Origin: an uncultured Spartobacteria bacterium
GTDB lineage: Bacteria > Verrucomicrobiota > Verrucomicrobiia > Chthoniobacterales > JAATET01
DNA: 64,000 nucleotides
Direction: 5' to 3'
Assembly: GCA_937901895.1 (NCBI GenBank)
Contig: CALGTD010000098.1
Location: 10,584 to 74,583 of the forward strand
The first letter of the stretch is position 1. Each line of letters opens with the position of its first letter. The position numbers and the translations under genes were made by a program. Below the pieces are notes generated by a model, which was not told where the DNA came from, did not search any database, and was given only the letters and a program-made list of their open reading frames with translations. Below, in pieces: positions 49,488 through 57,445 of this stretch.

Positions 49488-50873
49488 ATGACCTCTCCTT
49501 CGTTCCTGCGCAAACTCCGCCGGGAACTCGGCGAGGCAGCGGTGAAGACCGCGCCTGCCGAGCTTGACGCGGTGGCTGGTGACAAGTGGTTCGCCGCGCG
49601 CCGGCCGGACGTCGCTGTTTTTCCCACGACGACGGAGCAGGTGAGCTTCGTGCTCGCCGCGGCCCATGCCGCCGGCGTTCCCGTAACGACGCGCGGCGCG
49701 GGCTACGGTTATGTCGGCGGCTGTGTGCCCGAGCGGGGCGGAGTCGTCGTCAGCACAAAGCGAATGAACCGGCTCATCGAAATTCACGCCGGGGATTTCG
49801 TCGCGCGCACGCAACCAGGCGTAATCACCGGAGTGATCCAGGAACGGGCGAAACGCAAAGGCCTCTTCTACCCGCCGGATCCCGCGAGTTTGAAGGACTG
49901 CAGCATCGGCGGAAACATCGCCACCAATGCCGGAGGCCCGCGATGCCTGAAATATGGCGTCACCCGAAACTACGTTCTCGGTCTCGAGGTTGTGCTTGCC
50001 GATGGAACCGTGGTCCGCACCGGTGGTCGCACCCACAAGAACAAGACGGGGTTTGATCTCACCGGCCTGTTTGTCGGATCCGAGGGACTTCTTGGCGTGG
50101 TGACCGAGGCGACGCTGCGCCTGCTGCCCCTGCCGCCCGCAAGGACGGTGCTGTCCGCGGGGTTTCCCTCGATGCGTGCCGCCGCCGCCGCGGTGCAGGC
50201 CGTGTTTCGAAGTGGATTTCTTCCCGCCGTGGTCGAAGTTGCGGATCGCTTTACGCTGGAGGCGGGGCGCGCCTGTTTCCCCGATGCGGATATTCCACCG
50301 GGCGACGCGCATGTTCTCATCGAACTCGACGGACAGCCTGCCAGCGTGCGGTCCGAGACCCGCGAGTTGAGGCGGGTGCTTGCCGCCAGCGGTGCAACGA
50401 AGATCGATGCCGGTCTCGACGAGGCGGCGTGTGACCGCCTGTGGCAGTTGCGGCGGAATTTCTCGAATTCGCTGCGGGCCACGGGGCTCACGAAGTTGAA
50501 CGAGGACATCGTCGTGCCGCGCAGCAGACTGGTCGATCTCGTGCGATTCGCGGGACGTCTCGAGAAGGAGTCCGGATTTCCCATTGCGTGCTTCGGCCAC
50601 GCGGGCGACGGAAACATTCACGTCAACGTCATGGCGGCGCACTACGACGACCCGTCCGTTCATGCATCCGTCGAACGCGTGCTCGACCGCCTGTTCGGGC
50701 AGGTGCTTGCGTGGGGCGGAGCCATCACGGGCGAGCACGGCATCGGCCTCGCAAAGATGCGCTGGTGGAATCAGGCCGTGTCCGCGGAGAGCCGTGCATT
50801 GCACGCGGCAATCAAACGCGCGCTCGATCCGGACGGCACGCTGAACCCCGGGAAGTTCGTCGATCTCGGCTGA
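49488..50873 (+). CDS. GlcD-type FAD-linked 2-hydroxyacid oxidase/dehydrogenase
   Basis: A 461-residue flavoenzyme of the glycolate oxidase GlcD / D-lactate dehydrogenase family. The FAD-binding domain (about 40-220) contains TTRGAGYGYVGGCVPERGGVVVSTKRMNRLIEI, YPPDPASLKDCSIGGNIATNAGGPRCLKYG and GLFVGSEGLLGVVTEATLRLLP. The C-terminal substrate part has CFGHAGDGNIHVNVM and GEHGIGLAKM, which hold the metal and substrate. It oxidises a 2-hydroxy acid (glycolate, D-lactate or similar), passing electrons to the respiratory chain. No glcE or glcF homologues are beside it, so a single-subunit D-lactate dehydrogenase role is possible. Confidence 0.88.
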   Translation: MTSPSFLRKLRRELGEAAVKTAPAELDAVAGDKWFAARRPDVAVFPTTTEQVSFVLAAAHAAGVPVTTRGAGYGYVGGCVPERGGVVVSTKRMNRLIEIHAGDFVARTQPGVITGVIQERAKRKGLFYPPDPASLKDCSIGGNIATNAGGPRCLKYGVTRNYVLGLEVVLADGTVVRTGGRTHKNKTGFDLTGLFVGSEGLLGVVTEATLRLLPLPPARTVLSAGFPSMRAAAAAVQAVFRSGFLPAVVEVADRFTLEAGRACFPDADIPPGDAHVLIELDGQPASVRSETRELRRVLAASGATKIDAGLDEAACDRLWQLRRNFSNSLRATGLTKLNEDIVVPRSRLVDLVRFAGRLEKESGFPIACFGHAGDGNIHVNVMAAHYDDPSVHASVERVLDRLFGQVLAWGGAITGEHGIGLAKMRWWNQAVSAESRALHAAIKRALDPDGTLNPGKFVDLG

Positions 50874-51042
50874 TGCGTGACGAGCTCGCGCGAAGGAAGC
50901 GGCATCAACTGCGCGTGGCCGCAAGGCGTTCGCATCTCGCGCGTGAATGTCGTCCCGCTTTGTCGGTTGCGAGATTCATTTCAACGCGGCGGCGACATGA
51001 TTTTGGTTTTCTACGGAACCGGGCCTTGTTAATCGAAGGCGC

Positions 51043-52266
51043 GTGATCCCAGGAACTTCCCCCGCCGGCCGTAAACGTCTTGGATTGCCGGCGATCGGAT
51101 TGGCTGTGCTCGCAGTCGTGTCGGGCGGTTGCGAAAAACCCAAACCCGAGGCACCGCCTCCACCCGTCGTCAAATTCATCGAAGTCCAGCCGCGCAATGC
51201 GCCGGTCACTCAAACGTGGGTGGCAACGCTCACCGGCGATGTGAATGCGGAAATCCGCGCGCAGGTCACGGGCTACCTCCAGTCGCAGAACTACCCCAAC
51301 GGCGCCTATGTGAAGGCGGGGGATCTTCTCTTCCAGATTGATCCCCGGCCGTTCGAGGCGGCGCTTGCGCAGGCGCAGGCAAACCTCGCGCAGGCGCAGG
51401 CGAAGCTCACCGCGGACGAGTTGACGGCGAAGCGTTCCACCGAGCTCTACGAGAAGCAGGTCATCAGTCGTCAGCAATATGACGACCAGCTTCAGACCTA
51501 CGAGGCGAGCAAGGCCGCCTACGAGGCCGCGGAGGCTGCAGTTCAACAGGCGCAGCTCAACCTTGCGTTCACGAAGATCACGGCTCCCGTGGACGGACTG
51601 GCGAGCATTGCCACCGCGCAGGTCGGGGATCTTGTGGGCCCTTCCTCCGGCCCGCTGGCCACGGTCATCAAGGTGGATCCCATCAAGGTCCAGTTTATGG
51701 TGCCCGAGCAGAGCTACGTGAAATTCATCCAGCAGTTCTTTGACGATCCCGAGCAATCGCCGATCGGCACCAATCGAAGACTGGACATGCCGCTTTCCCT
51801 CGTGCTGGCCGACGGCACCCCGTATCCGGAGGAGGGGAAACTCACGAGCATCAACAACATCGTCGGCATCGACACGGGCTCGCTGTCGATGGAGGGCACC
51901 TTCCCGAACCCCGGCAAGCTGCTGCGGCCCGGGCAATTCGGACTCGTCACCGCCACGACCCATATCGACAAGGATGCGATGGTGATTCCGCAGCGCGCGG
52001 TCATCGATCTGCAGGGACTCATGATGCTCGCCGTGATTGGTGATGGGAACCGGATCGAGATGCGCAAAGTCACGCTTGGTCCCACACTTGGCAGTGACCA
52101 GATCGTGACGGAGGGGCTGAACGCCGGGGATCGCGTCGTCGTCGAGGGAATCCAGAAGATCAAGGGCGGGGACGTCGTCAATCCTCAGCCCTACGTGGAG
52201 ACTCCGCAGGAGAAGGCTTCCGCCGAAATCGCGACGCCCGTCGCCTCGCCCACGCCGAAGGACTAA
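51043..52266 (+). CDS. RND efflux periplasmic adaptor (AcrA-like)
   Basis: A 407-residue membrane-fusion protein. A hydrophobic lead with AVLAVVSGGC suggests a lipoprotein, Cys near residue 29, as in AcrA. Then come the barrel-sandwich and hairpin: GDVNAEIRAQVTGYLQSQNYPNGAYVKAGDLLFQIDPRPFEAALAQAQANLAQAQAKL, KQVISRQQYDDQLQTYEASKAAYEAAEAAVQQAQLNLAFTKITAPVDG, and the beta-barrel part NPGKLLRPGQFGLV. It bridges the RND pump to an outer-membrane channel. The start is a GTG. The pump gene begins 6 bases downstream; no TolC-like gene or dedicated regulator is in the window. Confidence 0.92.
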   Translation: MIPGTSPAGRKRLGLPAIGLAVLAVVSGGCEKPKPEAPPPPVVKFIEVQPRNAPVTQTWVATLTGDVNAEIRAQVTGYLQSQNYPNGAYVKAGDLLFQIDPRPFEAALAQAQANLAQAQAKLTADELTAKRSTELYEKQVISRQQYDDQLQTYEASKAAYEAAEAAVQQAQLNLAFTKITAPVDGLASIATAQVGDLVGPSSGPLATVIKVDPIKVQFMVPEQSYVKFIQQFFDDPEQSPIGTNRRLDMPLSLVLADGTPYPEEGKLTSINNIVGIDTGSLSMEGTFPNPGKLLRPGQFGLVTATTHIDKDAMVIPQRAVIDLQGLMMLAVIGDGNRIEMRKVTLGPTLGSDQIVTEGLNAGDRVVVEGIQKIKGGDVVNPQPYVETPQEKASAEIATPVASPTPKD

Positions 52267-52272
52267 GCGTCG

Positions 52273-55200
52273 ATGGCCCGCTTTTTCATCAACCGTCCGA
52301 TCGTCGCGATGGTCATCTCGATCATCATGGTGATCGTCGGCATCGTCTGCGCGCTCCAGCTTCCGATCGCGCAGTTTCCGAACATCGTTCCCCCGCAGAT
52401 TCAGATTCAGACCAACTACGTGGGCGCGGACGCGCTCACCGTCGAATCGTCGGTCGCCACGCCGATCGAGCAGCAGGTCAACGGCACCGAGGGCATGGAA
52501 TACATGTATTCCATCAATGCCAACAACGGGTCGATGACGCTGAACGGCATCTTCGGCATCTCCACCGACCCGACGACGGACCAGATCCTCATGCAGATGC
52601 GGCAGGCGCAGGCCTCGGCGCAGCTCCCTTCCTCGGTCCGCAATTATGGCGTAACCGTCCAGCAGGCCGCCTCCTCGCCGCTGATCGTGTTTGCGCTGTT
52701 TTCTCCGACCGAGGAGTTCGACGCCGCATTCCTGGCGAACTACGCGAACATCAACATCAGCAACGAACTCGCGCGCGTGCCAGGCGTGGGACAGGTGAAC
52801 GTCTACGGAGCCGGTCAATACGCCATGCGGTTCTGGGTGCGGCCCGACCAGCTCGCCAAGCTCAACGTCACCGTCAACGAAGTCGTCAATGCGGTGAACG
52901 CGCAGAACACCGTGAATCCCGCCGGCCAGATCGGCGGGCAGCCGGTGCCCCCGGGGCAGGAGTTCACGTATTCGGTGATCGCCAAGGGGCGTCTTGTCAC
53001 CGAAGAGGAGTTTGGAAACATCATCATCCGCGAGGACGCGGATGGCGCAATCGTCCGGCTGAAGGATGTCGCGCGCATCGAGCTCGGCGAGCAGTTTTAC
53101 AACGTCCAGGGCCGCTTCAACGGGAAGTCCTCCGCAGTCATCGTCATCAATCAGCAGATCGGCTCCAACGCGCTCGCCACCGTGAAGGCGCTGCGCGAGG
53201 AGATGGAGAAGCTTTCCAAGCGCTTTCCGAGCGGACTGGCCTACGACGTCTCGCTCGACACGACGCTGGCTGTCACCGCCGGCATGGAGGAGATCGTCGA
53301 GACGCTTTTCGAGGCGCTCTGCCTCGTCATCATCGTGGTCTTTGTGTTCCTCCAGGGCTGGAGGGCCACGCTCATCCCGTTGCTCGCGGTTCCGGTTTCG
53401 CTCATCGGCGTGTTCGCGCTGTTCCCGTTGTTCGGGTTTTCGATCAACACCCTGTCGATGTTCGGTCTCGTGCTCGCGATCGGCCTGGTTGTCGACGACG
53501 CGATTGTCGTGGTCGAAGCGGTGGAGCATCACATTGAGCAGGGGCTGTCACCCAAGGAGGCGGCGTTCAAGGCGATGGAGGAGGTGTCCTCGCCGGTCAT
53601 CGCGATTGCGCTCATCCTGACCGCGGTCTTCGTGCCGACGGTGTTCATCCCGGGCATCACCGGGCAGCTTTACCAGCAGTTTGCCATCACGATTGCGATC
53701 TCGGTGATCCTCTCGGCGTTCAATGCGCTTACGCTCAGTCCCGCGCTCTCCGCGCTGCTCCTGCGTCCGAGGAAGAAATCCAACGGCCTGCTCGGAAAAT
53801 TCTTCGCGTGGTTCAACCGGATGTTTGGGCGCGCGACGGATGGCTACGTGAGCATCTGCCACCATTTCATTCGCAAGTCCGCGATCTCCCTTCTGCTCCT
53901 CGCCGCGATTACCGCGGCGGGATTGTTCCTTGGCTCGCGTCTGCCGGGCAGCTTCGTGCCGGACGAGGACCAGGGTTACATCTACGCGATGGCGCAGCTT
54001 CCCCAGGCATCCTCGCTGCAGCGTTCCGCGGAGGTGGCGAAGCAGATGGAGGCGATCATCGAGAAGACGCCGGGAGTGAAGGACTGCACGACGGTGGTGG
54101 GTCTCAACCTCATCAGCTCGGTGCAGATGACCTACAGCACCTTTTTCTTCATCAGCCTCGACGACTGGTCGGAGCGCACGACGAAGGAGCTCCAGGTGCC
54201 GTCGATTCTGCAGGCACTGAACAGAAAGTTCGCCGCGTTGCCCGAGGCGATGGCGTTCGCGTTTCCACCGCCTGCGATTCCCGGCATCGGCACCGCAGGC
54301 GGTATCACTTTCATCCTTGAGGACCGTTCCGGTGGCACGGTCGAGTTCCTCGCGGAGAACACCCAGAAGTTCATCGAAGCGGCATCGAAGCGGCAGGAAT
54401 TCAGCCGGATCACCACGCAGCTCATTCCTTCGGTCCCGCAGATCGGGGTGACGGTGAACATCGAGAAGGCGCTCAAGCAGGGCGTCCAGGTGAGTGACGT
54501 TTATCAGACCCTGCAGGCATTCCTTGGCGGTGTCATGATCAACTACTTCAACCGCTTTGGCCTTCAGTGGCAGGTGTATCTGGCCGCCGACGGCGAGTTC
54601 CGCACGGACATCCAGCAAATGGGACTCTTCTACGTGCGCAACAAGGACGGGCAGACCGTCCCGCTGTCGTCGGTCGTGGACATCAAGCCGCGCAACGGTC
54701 CCGAGTTCACGATGCGCTACAACATGTATCGCAGCGCGATGATCAACGCGACCACCTCGCCCGGGGTGAGCAGCGGCCAGGGAATGAAGGCGCTGGAGGA
54801 GGTCTTCGCGGAGACAATGCCCGACGAGATGGGCTACGACTACTACGGCATGTCCTATCAGGAACAGCAGGCCGCGGAGGGCGTGTCACCGGCGGTGATC
54901 TTCGGTCTGTCGCTGTTGTTTGTGTTCCTCATTCTCGCCGCGCAATACGAGAGCTGGTCGCTGCCGTTCAGCGTGCTGCTTGGCACTCCGGTCGCGGTAT
55001 TCGGCGCCTATGTGGCCCTGACGCTGCGACGTTTCGAGCACACGTTTTATCAAAACGACGTCTACGCGCAGATTGGTCTGGTGATGCTCATCGGCCTCAC
55101 CGCGAAGAACGCGATCCTCATCGTGGAATTCGCCAAGATGGAATACGAGAAGGGCAAGTCCGTGATCGACGCCGCGCTGACGGGCGCCCGCCTGCGTCTG

Positions 55201-55410
55201 CGGCCGATTTTGATGACCGCCTTCGCATTCATTCTCGGATGCGTGCCGCTGGCGATCGCGACCGGGTCCGGAGCCGTCTCGCGTCGAGTCCTCGGCACCG
55301 CGGTGATCGGCGGCATGCTTGCCGCGACATTCATTGCGATCTTCCTGATTCCCGTGACGTTCTACGTCGTCGAGAAATTCTCGGCGCGGAAGGAATCCGG
55401 GGAAGGTTGA
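52273..55410 (+). CDS. RND efflux pump, inner-membrane transporter (AcrB/HAE1 family)
   Basis: A 1045-residue transporter of the HAE1 family, exporting hydrophobic or amphiphilic compounds by proton antiport. The start MARFFINRPIVAMVISIIMVIVGIVCALQLPIAQFPNIVPPQIQI is diagnostic. Proton-relay residues are in TM4 (LVLAIGLVVDDAIVVVEAVEHHI, two Asp) and TM10 (IGLTAKNAILIVEFAKMEYEKG, Lys). Periplasmic domains include ANYANINISNELARVPGVGQVNVYGAGQYAMRFWVRPDQLAKL. Length and order of twelve helices fit AcrB. It forms a transcription unit with the adaptor upstream and ends near a convergent small membrane protein gene. Substrates cannot be predicted. Confidence 0.95.
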   Translation: MARFFINRPIVAMVISIIMVIVGIVCALQLPIAQFPNIVPPQIQIQTNYVGADALTVESSVATPIEQQVNGTEGMEYMYSINANNGSMTLNGIFGISTDPTTDQILMQMRQAQASAQLPSSVRNYGVTVQQAASSPLIVFALFSPTEEFDAAFLANYANINISNELARVPGVGQVNVYGAGQYAMRFWVRPDQLAKLNVTVNEVVNAVNAQNTVNPAGQIGGQPVPPGQEFTYSVIAKGRLVTEEEFGNIIIREDADGAIVRLKDVARIELGEQFYNVQGRFNGKSSAVIVINQQIGSNALATVKALREEMEKLSKRFPSGLAYDVSLDTTLAVTAGMEEIVETLFEALCLVIIVVFVFLQGWRATLIPLLAVPVSLIGVFALFPLFGFSINTLSMFGLVLAIGLVVDDAIVVVEAVEHHIEQGLSPKEAAFKAMEEVSSPVIAIALILTAVFVPTVFIPGITGQLYQQFAITIAISVILSAFNALTLSPALSALLLRPRKKSNGLLGKFFAWFNRMFGRATDGYVSICHHFIRKSAISLLLLAAITAAGLFLGSRLPGSFVPDEDQGYIYAMAQLPQASSLQRSAEVAKQMEAIIEKTPGVKDCTTVVGLNLISSVQMTYSTFFFISLDDWSERTTKELQVPSILQALNRKFAALPEAMAFAFPPPAIPGIGTAGGITFILEDRSGGTVEFLAENTQKFIEAASKRQEFSRITTQLIPSVPQIGVTVNIEKALKQGVQVSDVYQTLQAFLGGVMINYFNRFGLQWQVYLAADGEFRTDIQQMGLFYVRNKDGQTVPLSSVVDIKPRNGPEFTMRYNMYRSAMINATTSPGVSSGQGMKALEEVFAETMPDEMGYDYYGMSYQEQQAAEGVSPAVIFGLSLLFVFLILAAQYESWSLPFSVLLGTPVAVFGAYVALTLRRFEHTFYQNDVYAQIGLVMLIGLTAKNAILIVEFAKMEYEKGKSVIDAALTGARLRLRPILMTAFAFILGCVPLAIATGSGAVSRRVLGTAVIGGMLAATFIAIFLIPVTFYVVEKFSARKESGEG

Positions 55411-55434
55411 GGCGGAAACGGATCGTGCGACGGA

Positions 55435-55866
55435 TTACTTCACGAGCTTGATCCCGAGGCTCGTCAGGATCGCAAACGCGACAGCCCACGGGATGGCGCC
55501 AAATGCGATCGCAGCCACGACGGGCGTGCGCTTTGCGCCCAATGCGATCGCAAGCAAGGCGCCAGCCTGCGGCCCGACGGTGACGGGGGCGAGAACTCCA
55601 AGTGCGGAGAGGCCGTAGCGATTCCATGCGCGCATGACGAGATTCGGGTTTTCCGGATTGGAGCGGATGTTCAGCCGCTTCGTCAGCCACGCGCGAAGCG
55701 GTTCACCGGCGAAGGCCACGACGAGCGCGCCTGTGGAGTAACCCGCCCATGCAAAGGCCGCCGCCACCCAGGTCGGCAGGCCCATCGCAGCGGCCACCGG
55801 CACCGCACTGATGAAATAGACGAAGCCGAGTCCGAAGGCACTGGCGCAGGCACCGAGAAAATGCAT
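55435..55866 (-). CDS. Small multi-helix membrane protein (small multidrug export-like, PF06695 type)
   Basis: A 143-residue membrane protein with about four helices. ISAVPVAAAMGLPTWVAAAFAWAGYSTGALVVAFAG and NRYGLSALGVLAPVTVGPQAGALLAIALGAKRTPVVAAIAFGAIPWAVAFAILTSLGIKL resemble the proteins annotated as small multi-drug export proteins (PF06695), a family with little experimental support. It is the last gene of a minus-strand group with two unknown helical proteins and converges on the RND pump gene. Confidence 0.6.
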   Translation of the reverse strand: MHFLGACASAFGLGFVYFISAVPVAAAMGLPTWVAAAFAWAGYSTGALVVAFAGEPLRAWLTKRLNIRSNPENPNLVMRAWNRYGLSALGVLAPVTVGPQAGALLAIALGAKRTPVVAAIAFGAIPWAVAFAILTSLGIKLVK

Positions 55867-55926
55867 GGCACGGATTTAGACGGAATTCGTGGAAATCACA
55901 GAATTACCGTGCGGCCGCTCATGAAA

Positions 55927-56628
55927 TCATCCGTGCCGCCGGGGAGCCTTCAACGCGAGGATGTGGGCGCGCTTCTGCTCGTAGGGCAATGCGTGGAAGC
56001 GACGGATCTCCTCGATTCGCCGCGCTGCGCTGAGAGATTCCAGGAATCTGGTGTAGCGCTTTGCGAGCAGCGTGGTTTCCGCGTAGCGCGCCCGGAGCGT
56101 GCGGTCGGTGTAGGCGGCCGGGTTGCGGGATTCGAAGAGATGAAAGCGCAGCCACTTCCGGTCGAGGCGCGTGAGCGTTCCCGGCCTGCGGAAGAAGGCC
56201 ATGAAAAGCATCAGCACGAGCCAGGTGTCCACGCTGGCCTGCAGTTCGAGATTGCGCACATAGTTCTCATCGCGGCTTGGCACGGAGCCCTCGCGGAACT
56301 GGATCGCGGCATGCAGCGCGTGGTTGATTTCCTCGATGAAAGCGATGAGTTCCCGGATGTTCTGATCGCTCAATCCCGCGCGTGGATCGTGGCGCTCGAG
56401 CTGCTGGATGAGCCACTGCGAATAGTAAATTCCGATCCGGAGCTGGCCGGAATCCGTCGCCCGGAGAAACGTTCGCGCATGTTCGGCGAGTTCCCGGGCC
56501 TGTGCCCCGGCAAGGGCGGCGAGCTGCCGGCTGCGCTGGCTGTCGATGAGACAGTCCTCGAGATTGATCCCGACGTTGGCGTAGGTGCGCTCGAAGAGGG
56601 CCTGGATTTCGCTGAACAACGTCTTCAT
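55927..56628 (-). CDS. Conserved-looking helical protein of unknown function, second of a pair
   Basis: A 233-residue, mainly helical soluble protein that I cannot assign. Distinctive stretches are LFERTYANVGINLEDCLIDSQRSRQLAALAGAQARELAEHARTFLRATD, LRIGIYYSQWLIQQLERHDPR, LIAFIEEINHALHAAIQF (with an ExxH spacing), VRNLELQASVDTWLVLMLFMAFF, LTRLDRKWLRFHLFE and IRRFHALPYEQKRAHILAL. The density of Trp, Tyr, His and charged residues at regular helix spacing looks like a conserved fold rather than a chance frame. There is no signal peptide. Its ATG overlaps the stop of the upstream partner gene (ATGA), so the two products are probably made in fixed ratio and may form a complex. Confidence 0.72.
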   Translation of the reverse strand: MKTLFSEIQALFERTYANVGINLEDCLIDSQRSRQLAALAGAQARELAEHARTFLRATDSGQLRIGIYYSQWLIQQLERHDPRAGLSDQNIRELIAFIEEINHALHAAIQFREGSVPSRDENYVRNLELQASVDTWLVLMLFMAFFRRPGTLTRLDRKWLRFHLFESRNPAAYTDRTLRARYAETTLLAKRYTRFLESLSAARRIEEIRRFHALPYEQKRAHILALKAPRRHG

Positions 56629-57314
56629 TCGATCTGCGGAGTCGGCGGAGATTCCAGATGGAGCAGGCGGCTTGCGAGGTCGTTCAGGGCGATGCGTGCC
56701 TCACGGAAGCCGTCGGCGAGTTCCTCGAAGATGTCGTGGAGCTGGAGATGTCGGGCTTCTCGGGTGCCGGCGGCATGCCGGAAGCTGGACCGGCCAAGTT
56801 CCTCGTAGAAGGAGATCTCCGGAGCGCCGCGTTGCGCACGCTTGTCGATGTGTCCGGAAAACAGGCCGGTGAGGAAAAGGGCGTAGTTCGCCAGATACGT
56901 GCGAAGTTGGAATGCGGCGTGGGGTGGCGCGTTGCGGATCGCGATGAGGATGTCGGAAAGGTAGCGCAGGTCTGCGTTCTCCGTCGTTTCCGGTTGTGCG
57001 ACCGGGCGGGTGGAGACAAATGCGTCGAGCATCGCGGCGATGTAATCGGCGGCGTCGCGACTCGAGACGGAGGTGTTTTTCAGCACGCGCCGGCAGAGCA
57101 CGTAGAAATACAGCGGAGTGGAAATCTTCAGCGAGTCCGTCGAATCAAAGATCGCCGCGACGAGGGCGTCGTGTTCGAGAATCTGGTCGCGTGTCTCAGG
57201 ATCGAGCAGGAGTTCCTGCAGTGAAACGGCGCTTTCGGTGGAGCGGGATAGGCACCGGACGATGAACTCGAAATCGTCCGCCGTGAGCCGGGCACGACAA
57301 TTGGCGTGGATCAT
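56625..57314 (-). CDS. Conserved-looking helical protein of unknown function, first of a pair
   Basis: A 229-residue helical protein without a recognised family. It begins MIHANCRARLTADDFEFIVRCLS and contains LQELLLDPETRDQILEHDALVAAIFD, STPLYFYVLCRRVLKNTSV, ADYIAAMLDAFVS, LRYLSDILIAI, FQLRTYLANYALFLTGLFSGHIDKRAQRGAPEISFYEELGRSSFR and LHDIFEELADGFREARIALNDLASRLL. The second half in particular reads like a conserved core (GLFSGHI, FYEELG, IFEELA, ALNDLA). There is no signal peptide or clear membrane segment. It is coupled to the 233-residue protein downstream by an ATGA overlap and is the first gene of this minus-strand group. Confidence 0.72.
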   Translation of the reverse strand: MIHANCRARLTADDFEFIVRCLSRSTESAVSLQELLLDPETRDQILEHDALVAAIFDSTDSLKISTPLYFYVLCRRVLKNTSVSSRDAADYIAAMLDAFVSTRPVAQPETTENADLRYLSDILIAIRNAPPHAAFQLRTYLANYALFLTGLFSGHIDKRAQRGAPEISFYEELGRSSFRHAAGTREARHLQLHDIFEELADGFREARIALNDLASRLLHLESPPTPQIE

Positions 57315-57445
57315 CGGAACTGCACGTAAAGCATCGCGCGTGCCGGGTGGAAGTCAAGGGGCGCGGGAATTCCTAGAAAGCTCCCCGCGATCCGGCTGCC
57401 TTGCGGGCGGTCTTTGCACGGGCTGTCATTGCCCGCCCCCGGCGG

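Noticed and set aside
48567..50924. 785-codon minus-strand open frame opposite fabI and the FAD oxidase
   Set aside because: Antisense shadow; both plus-strand genes are unmistakable and the frame has no recognisable domain.
50996..51042. TTGGTT / TGTTAA as a promoter for the RND genes
   Set aside because: The putative -10 is only about 10 bases from the GTG start, leaving no room for a leader and ribosome-binding site.
50905..53532. 875-codon minus-strand open frame opposite the RND genes
   Set aside because: Arg/Asp/His-rich translation without any family motif, a typical antisense shadow in GC-rich coding DNA; the plus strand encodes clear adaptor and pump proteins.
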